Source: Kosakonia pseudosacchari (GTDB taxonomy: Bacteria > Pseudomonadota > Gammaproteobacteria > Enterobacterales > Enterobacteriaceae). From it: 64,000 bases of DNA. The stretch lies in assembly GCF_900184035.1 (NCBI RefSeq), contig NZ_FXWP01000025.1, forward strand, positions 62,001 through 126,000, in the 5' to 3' direction. The position numbers and the translations under genes are program-made. The notes beneath the pieces are model-generated. The model did no database searches and was not told where the DNA came from. It saw only the letters and a list, made by a program, of their open reading frames with translations. Shown here piece by piece: positions 59,201 through 64,000 of this stretch (positions within the stretch are counted from its first letter, which is position 1; each line of letters opens with the position of its first letter).

Positions 59201-62200
59201 GGCAAGCTGGATCGCCGGGCGCTGCCCGCCCCGGATCGCACGGCGGTGGTCACCCGCGGGGATGACGCGCCGGTGGGTGAGGTGGAAAACGCGCTGGCGG
59301 CCATCTGGTGCGACCTGCTGGGGCTGTCGCAGGTCGGGCGGCACGACAACTTTTTTGAACTTGGCGGCCATTCGCTGAGGGTGGTCAGCCTGCTGGAGCG
59401 GCTGCGCGGCCGGGGCATGACGCTGGATATCCGCGGGGCGTTCTCCGCCCCGGTGCTGGCCGACATGGCCCGGCGCATCACCCTCCGGGAGGCGGATACG
59501 CCGGTGCCGCCGCCACGTATCCCGGCTGACTGCCGGGCGATCACGCCCGGTATGCTGCCGCTGGTCAGCCTGTCGCAGGCGGAGACTGATGCGGTGGTGG
59601 CCACGGTGGAGGGCGGGGCGGCGAACGTGCAGGACATTTACCCGCTGTCGCCGCTGCAGGAGGGCATTCTGTTTCACCATCTGCTGCAGGGGCAGGGGGA
59701 TGCCTACCTGCTCAGCAGCCTGCTGGCCTTCGACACCCGCGCGCTGCTGGAGGCATTCCTGGCGGCGCTGCAGCAGGTGATTGACCGCCACGACATCCTG
59801 CGCAGCGCGGTGTGCTGGCAGGGCGTGTCCCGCCCGGTGCAGGTGGTCCGGCGTCGCGCCGTCCTGCCGGTGACGGTGCTGGTGCCGCAGGCCGGGCAGG
59901 ATGTCGCGGCACAGCTGCGGGCGCAGGCCAGCCGGCCGCGGCGCATGGACGTCAGCCGCGCGCCGCTGTTCCGCGCACAGACGGCGTACGACCCGGCACA
60001 GCCGCGGTGGCTGCTGGCGCTTGAGTTTCATCATCTGGTCTGTGACCACATCTCCATGGCGCTGGTCTGCGACGAAATCACGCAGATTCTGGACGGGAAC
60101 GCGGCAGCGCTGGCGGCGCCGGTGCCCTACCGCAACTTTATCGCCCGCACGCTGCGGGTGCCGGAGAGTGAGCATGAGGCGTGGTTCCGCGCCCGGCTGG
60201 CGGATATCGACACGCCGACCGCCCCGTATGACACGGCCGTCACGCGGGAAAGCGACGGGACGGGCGGGGAAGCGCGGCAGACGCTGGACAGCGCGCTGGC
60301 GGGGCACATCCGCGCGCAGGCGCGGCGGCTGGGCGTCAGCCCCGGGGTGCTGTTCCACACGGCGCTGGCCCGCCTGCTGGCGCAGCTGTGCGGCCGGGAT
60401 GAGGTGGTGTCCGGCACCGTGCTGATGGGGCGTCTGCAGGCCGGTGACAGCGGTGAGTCCGGCCCCGGCATGTTCATCAACACGCTGCCGCTGCGGGTGT
60501 CGCTGGCCGGGCTGAGTGCGCGGGAGGCCGTGCTGGCGACGCGGGATGCGCTGGCGGCGCTGTTTGAGCATGAACAGGCGCCGCTGTCGCTGGCGCTGCG
60601 CTGCAGCGGGGTGCCGCAGCCGCTGCCGTTGTTCAGCACGCTGCTGAATTACCGTCACAGCCCGGCGCGCAGCGGGCTTATCCGCGAGGGCATCCGGCTG
60701 CTGGAGGCGCAGGAGCGGACCCACTACCCGATAGTGTTCTCGGTGGATGACACCGGGGAGGGGTTCATCCTGACGGCGCAGACGGCGGCGGGCATTGACC
60801 CGCAGCGCCAGCTCGGTTACCTGCAGGCCACGCTGGCGTCGCTGAGTGCGGCGCTGGCGCATGAGCCGCAGCGTCCGGTGCTGAGCCTCCCCGTACTGCC
60901 AGAAGGGGAACGCAACCAGATGCTGGTGGCGTTTAACGCCACGCGGGCGACGCTTCCGGCTGAACGCCTGGTCCACTGCCTGTTTGAGGCACAGGTGGCG
61001 CGCACGCCGGATGCGGTGGCGGTGGTGTGTGAAGATATCAGGCTCAGCTATGATGCGCTGAACCGCCGGGCCAACCGGCTGGCGCACCGGCTGCTGGCGC
61101 TGGGGGTACGCCCGGACGACCGGGTGGCGGTGTGCCTGCCGCGCAGCGCTGATGCGCTGGTGGCGATACTGGGCATTCTGAAAGCGGGCGGCGCGTATGT
61201 GCCGCTGGACCCGGCGTACCCGGCGGGACGGCTGGATTACATGCTGGCGGATGCCGCGCCGGTGGCGCTGGTGACGCAGCGTGCGCTGGCGCAGAAGCCG
61301 GACACCGCGCTGCCGGTGATACTGACGGACGCGGATCCGGAGGAGGGGGCGGCAGAACACAACCCGGAGGCGCAGGGGCTGACGCCGGCACATCTGGCGT
61401 ATGTGATTTACACCTCCGGTTCGACCGGGAAACCCAGGGGGGTGATGGTTGAACACCGCAATGTCATTAACTTGTATGCCGCCTTACAGTTCCGGTTGGA
61501 TCTCCAGCAACCGTCTCGTATCACGATGAATGCCAGTATGGTGTTCGATGCGTCAGTACAATGCTGGTTGCAATTATTGTCAGGGCATACGGTTGTTATC
61601 GTGCCCGAAGAGGTGCGCAAAGAAGGGACGGCCTTTTTGGATTTTCTGCGACGACAGCGTATCGATATTGTTGATTGTACCCCCCTTCAGTTGCAAGGGC
61701 TGCTTGACGCAGGTTTACACGATATCGCTAAAGAGCATCCCAGTATGGTTATTATCGGTGGCGAGGCGATTCCTTTATCAGCATGGTCGGCCATGCAAAA
61801 CATTGAGCAGATCCATTTTGTGAATGCCTATGGTCCGACGGAGTGCACCGTCAATGCCAGCATGTGCATGATTGATAAAACATTGGCGACGCCGAGTATC
61901 GGCAAACCGCTCGCCAACACACAGATCTATCTGCTGGATGAGCACGGCCTGCCGGTACCGCTGGGGATCTGCGGTGAGATCCATATCGCCGGTGAAAGCG
62001 TGGCGCGCGGTTACCTGAACCGACCGGAGCTGACGGCAGAACGTTTTCTGCCGGACCCGTTCACGCCCGGCCAGCGGATGTACCGGACCGGCGACCTCGG
62101 TCGCTGGCTGCCGGACGGCAACATTGAGTTTCTCGGGCGCAATGATTTTCAGGTCAAGCTGCGCGGGTTCCGTATCGAGCCGGGGGAGATTGAGGCCTGC

Positions 62201-64000
62201 CTGGCCGGATGCGACGGCGTGCGCGACGCGGTGGTGATGATGCGGGAGGACACGCCGGGTGATAAACGGCTGGTCGCCTACCTGCTGGCACAGCCCGGTC
62301 AGACGCTGGTGCCCGCCCGGCTGCGTCAGCAGCTGGCGCAGTCGCTGGCGGAGTACATGATGCCTGCCGCGTTCGTCACGCTGGAAAGTTTCCCGCTCAC
62401 CCCGAACGGCAAGCTGGATCGCCGGGCGCTGCCCGCCCCGGATCGCACGGCAGTGGTCACCCGCGGGGATGACGCGCCCGTTGGTGACGTGGAAGAAACG
62501 CTGGCTGCCATCTGGTGCGACCTGCTGGGGCTGTCGCAGGTCGGGCGGCATGACAACTTTTTTGAGCTCGGCGGTCACTCCTTACTGGCGGTTCAGCTGT
62601 TAAACCGCATGGCAAAAACGGGGCTGGCTATCTCGCTGGCGACACTCTTTGCCAGACCGTCCCTCGCGCAGCTTGCGTGTGTCATTCAGAACAGGGAAAC
62701 ATCACTCGTTTCACCTTTTGCCGATAATCCCATTGTGCTGCGGGATGAAGGTGCACAACCGCCACTCTTTTTGCTGCATGAGCCTTCAGGCGATCCGCTG
62801 GTCTATTCGCCTCTGGCCACGTTGTTGCGAGTTGATCGCCCCGTATATGCGCTTTCAGCACTTGGTCTGCATACCGCAGAGAATCCGCCGACATCGCTGG
62901 AAGCGCTGGCTGCCTGTCATATTGAGGCCATCCGCCGTTTACAGCCGCATGGACCTTACCATCTTGCTGGCTGGTCTTTAGGGGGCGTTATCAGTTATGA
63001 AATAGCGGTGCAGTTACAGCGAAGCGGGGAAGAGATCGCCTTTATCGGCATGATTGATAGCTATCATCCGGCTGCGCATCAAACGCGTGATTTCAGCACG
63101 AGCAGCGAGCGGGCACTGCGCGACGACATGATCGTAAATTTCTTGTCCATGCATGTGCCGGAGAGCGAAAGATCGATACTGGCACAGCTGCAAACGCCCA
63201 TTGATATGCAAGCCTTTTTTGATCTTTGTAGCGAACATAATTGGTTGCCGAAGGATATTCGCTATGAGGATCTATTGCTACGAATGGAAACGGTGTTGTA
63301 CCTCAGGCCGCTGGGGTTACGGTATCAGCCGACTCCTGCGGATCTCACCATCAATCTTTATACGGCAAACCCGGATGAAAGCGACGATATCTGGCGTGGC
63401 TGGCATGGCACCGTAAGCAGCGATTCGTCGCTACATATTGTTGGTGGAACGCATTTATCGATTATGCAACCGCCGTTACTGGCGCAACTGGCGAAGCGAA
63501 TGTCAGCAGATCTGCTCCCCCGATCTTGCTGGCACCCTGTGGTGATTATGCAGGAAGGCGCTGATTGCGAAACGCCACTCTTTTGCATCCCAGGTGCTGG
63601 CGCATCGGCATTCAGTTTTCTCGACCTGGTGGGGTTTTTGCCTGCAAAACTTCCTGTTTATGCGCTACAGGCGCGCGGGCTCACCAATGTGAGAACCATG
63701 CCGCACCTGACGATTGAAGAGACGGCGCGAGATTACATCTGCGCAATGCGTGAACGGCAGCCTTCCGGGCCATACCACCTTATTGGGCACTCTTTTGGCG
63801 GCTGGATAGCCTTTGAAATTGCGCTGCAATTACAGGCGCAGGGGGAGATGGTTGCCGATCTGATTATCATTGATAGCCGCTCCCCCGGAGTCAGGCCGCC
63901 GATCAGCCATCTCGGGGCGGTGATGCAATTAATCAGCATTTATAATTTGATGCTAAATCGGGCGCTGCCTGTTACGGAGGAAGCACTATCGCGGATGGAG
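56276..64000 (+). CDS. Two-module non-ribosomal peptide synthetase with tandem thioesterases, 3' end outside window
   Basis: 2575 codons are in the window, with no stop; all core motifs checked lie in one frame. Order: C1 (HHIIADG at 155), A1 (YTSGSTGQPKG near 638; pocket residues read D-F-W-N-I-G-M-V-H-K, a threonine code), T1 (LGGHSL, Ser1033), C2 (HHLLQGQGD from 1134 and HHLVCDH at 1251, the pattern of dual condensation/epimerisation domains), A2 (YTSGSTGKPRG near 1712; D-A-Q-D-I-G-A-V-N-K, Gln-like in part but unassigned), T2 (Ser2102), TE1 (GWSLGG, Ser2234) and TE2 (GHSFGG, Ser2506), cut by the window end. The first C domain could accept an acyl group or an upstream peptide. No MbtH-type gene seen. 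Confidence 0.93.
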   Translation, partial: MDISPNNSFLDSASVAKECTALPALPFPLSSDQQAIWFAQTLNPELTNYNIGSVMIIDGNIVPDIMIKAFDSVIKRHDAFRLRIVAGTSPAQYFASSALPLMEFKDFSATDNPINEAEQYVKLNFTQPFNLAERLWRSSLIYAGNNRWYWQLCCHHIIADGTSLSLLNVELSENYSRLIRGEKLSAGAALSYADFVASDATYLSAKQCNKDQAFWLERYTTLPPPLFPPLATTRTPASYLPDPVTWMLEENLFQRIEQVASLYGLSILHFMYALFACYFKRIKNSDDIVFGIPLHNRRNAQQKTAVGMYASVIPVRIRLTDEDTFSDVMQKAADELRLCYKHQRLPITEIQRRIKNQQKTDSANLFDMSLSYEPYDVNIHLEGASVHTIKPHHRAQYPLAITINQYAITSNNKQSQSVCVEFNFSLDYFTPADIQVMQSRLAVLLEGALQNSDTPVSHLPILSTHERQKLLQPAPAIESDASDLLIHEMFEAQARRSPQAIAVVFEGESLTYDALNRRANTLAHQLIRMGVHPNDRVAICLQRGLDMVIGILGILKAGGGYVPLDPVYPGERLNYMLEDSAPVALVTHSGLVQALNSAIPAVLMDAPFPASADEDDENNPVPLSPGLAAHHLAYVIYTSGSTGQPKGVMVEHRNITRLLTVSQPVFSFSHNDTWSLCHSFSFDFSVWELFGALCSGGRLIVVSTACARSPDSLYALLCREQVTVLNQTPSAFRQLIAAQDSTPHTLRCIIFGGEALEMRTLVPWIHNAANRNTRLINMYGITEITVHATWYEIAPSDITSQGASVIGGPLADLRIYILDNHRQLVPSGVTGELYIAGNGVARGYLNRPELTAERFLPDPFTPGQRMYRTGDLGRWLPDGNIEFLGRNDFQVKLRGFRIEPGEIEACLAECDGVRDAVVVVREDTPGDKRLVAYLLAQPGQTTEPAQLRQQLAQSLAEYMLPAAFVTLESFPLTPNGKLDRRALPAPDRTAVVTRGDDAPVGEVENALAAIWCDLLGLSQVGRHDNFFELGGHSLRVVSLLERLRGRGMTLDIRGAFSAPVLADMARRITLREADTPVPPPRIPADCRAITPGMLPLVSLSQAETDAVVATVEGGAANVQDIYPLSPLQEGILFHHLLQGQGDAYLLSSLLAFDTRALLEAFLAALQQVIDRHDILRSAVCWQGVSRPVQVVRRRAVLPVTVLVPQAGQDVAAQLRAQASRPRRMDVSRAPLFRAQTAYDPAQPRWLLALEFHHLVCDHISMALVCDEITQILDGNAAALAAPVPYRNFIARTLRVPESEHEAWFRARLADIDTPTAPYDTAVTRESDGTGGEARQTLDSALAGHIRAQARRLGVSPGVLFHTALARLLAQLCGRDEVVSGTVLMGRLQAGDSGESGPGMFINTLPLRVSLAGLSAREAVLATRDALAALFEHEQAPLSLALRCSGVPQPLPLFSTLLNYRHSPARSGLIREGIRLLEAQERTHYPIVFSVDDTGEGFILTAQTAAGIDPQRQLGYLQATLASLSAALAHEPQRPVLSLPVLPEGERNQMLVAFNATRATLPAERLVHCLFEAQVARTPDAVAVVCEDIRLSYDALNRRANRLAHRLLALGVRPDDRVAVCLPRSADALVAILGILKAGGAYVPLDPAYPAGRLDYMLADAAPVALVTQRALAQKPDTALPVILTDADPEEGAAEHNPEAQGLTPAHLAYVIYTSGSTGKPRGVMVEHRNVINLYAALQFRLDLQQPSRITMNASMVFDASVQCWLQLLSGHTVVIVPEEVRKEGTAFLDFLRRQRIDIVDCTPLQLQGLLDAGLHDIAKEHPSMVIIGGEAIPLSAWSAMQNIEQIHFVNAYGPTECTVNASMCMIDKTLATPSIGKPLANTQIYLLDEHGLPVPLGICGEIHIAGESVARGYLNRPELTAERFLPDPFTPGQRMYRTGDLGRWLPDGNIEFLGRNDFQVKLRGFRIEPGEIEACLAGCDGVRDAVVMMREDTPGDKRLVAYLLAQPGQTLVPARLRQQLAQSLAEYMMPAAFVTLESFPLTPNGKLDRRALPAPDRTAVVTRGDDAPVGDVEETLAAIWCDLLGLSQVGRHDNFFELGGHSLLAVQLLNRMAKTGLAISLATLFARPSLAQLACVIQNRETSLVSPFADNPIVLRDEGAQPPLFLLHEPSGDPLVYSPLATLLRVDRPVYALSALGLHTAENPPTSLEALAACHIEAIRRLQPHGPYHLAGWSLGGVISYEIAVQLQRSGEEIAFIGMIDSYHPAAHQTRDFSTSSERALRDDMIVNFLSMHVPESERSILAQLQTPIDMQAFFDLCSEHNWLPKDIRYEDLLLRMETVLYLRPLGLRYQPTPADLTINLYTANPDESDDIWRGWHGTVSSDSSLHIVGGTHLSIMQPPLLAQLAKRMSADLLPRSCWHPVVIMQEGADCETPLFCIPGAGASAFSFLDLVGFLPAKLPVYALQARGLTNVRTMPHLTIEETARDYICAMRERQPSGPYHLIGHSFGGWIAFEIALQLQAQGEMVADLIIIDSRSPGVRPPISHLGAVMQLISIYNLMLNRALPVTEEALSRME
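58793..59380 (+). repeat. NRPS internal repeat, module 1 copy
   Basis: The end of A1 and most of T1. It aligns without gaps to 62000-62587, exactly 3207 bases (1069 codons) later. The first ~70 bases are identical and I count about 28 differences over the next ~530. Confidence 0.9.
62000..62587 (+). repeat. NRPS internal repeat, module 2 copy
   Basis: Partner of 58793-59380. Similarity starts at VARGYLNRPELTAERF in A2 and ends just past the carrier serine of T2, after which the two modules are unrelated (condensation domain versus thioesterase). Confidence 0.9.

Noticed and set aside
58661-61456. 931-codon open frame on the minus strand inside the NRPS gene
   Set aside because: It is Arg/His/Gln-rich with no domain, and is the antisense shadow of a GC-rich coding region; the plus strand holds all NRPS motifs in one frame.

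Overview
The window is chromosomal DNA of an enterobacterium (Enterobacterales, Enterobacteriaceae). Roughly the first 27 kb follows the Escherichia coli gene set ftsP-ygiQ, dkgA-yqhD-yqhC, yghB-metC-exbBD-yghA, yqhA, yghZ-yghX, yghW-hybOABCDEFG and yghU. Nearly every protein there is recognisable residue by residue as an orthologue. The second half is accessory and plant-associated in character: pectin esterases, butanediol fermentation, iron uptake, a large adhesin and a non-ribosomal peptide synthetase (NRPS). My best guess is a plant-associated genus such as Kosakonia, or an Enterobacter/Klebsiella relative. That is an inference from gene content, not something a marker gene in the window proves.

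Layout. 1-13.7 kb: the 3' end of ftsP, ygiQ, the aldehyde-detoxification pair yqhD-dkgA with its divergent activator yqhC, yghB, metC (MetJ operator) back to back with exbBD (Fur box), yghA, three unrecognised small genes (10604-12053), yqhA and yghZ. 13.9-17.8 kb: an intact yghX, a 1-kb AT-rich gap, a chemoreceptor and yghW. 18.0-24.5 kb: the complete hydrogenase-2 operon with overlapping genes. 24.5-28.7 kb: a coupled diguanylate cyclase/DeoR regulator pair, yghU, a DsbA-like protein and an unknown. 29.0-35.8 kb: an iron island (aerobactin receptor IutA without aerobactin synthesis genes, and SfuABC ferric-iron transporter) with Fur boxes. 36.0-38.7 kb: pectin acetylesterase/pectin methylesterase pair (paeY-pemA). 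38.7-40.6 kb: a flavin-reductase-like gene divergent from two paralogous DUF1971 genes that flank a small protein ending in Cys-Gly-Trp. 40.6-44.9 kb: budR and budABC (acetoin/2,3-butanediol). 45.0-46.9 kb: two methyltransferases and a small split reading frame. 47.0-50.3 kb: a GPH-family sugar transporter preceded by two very short reading frames, and an orphan PstS-like phosphate-binding protein with a Pho box.

50.8-64.0 kb is the most unusual part. It holds a filamentous-haemagglutinin-type secreted protein made of two tandem 399-residue repeats with no visible outer-membrane partner, a 4'-phosphopantetheinyl transferase, and divergently an intact two-module NRPS that runs off the end of the window. 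I read the NRPS as C-A(Thr)-T-dualC/E-A-T-TE-TE. Its two modules share almost identical A/T segments while the A-domain cores differ in sequence and base composition, which points to recombination having built it. The phosphopantetheinyl transferase probably activates the carrier domains. The product is not known to me; a short (possibly acylated) peptide containing D-allo-threonine, released by a tandem thioesterase, is the inference.

Functional links: pectin breakdown outside the cell (PaeY, PemA) could feed the GPH transporter; BudABC removes acid during fermentation while hydrogenase-2 handles H2; IutA, SfuABC and ExbBD form an iron-starvation set under probable Fur control.
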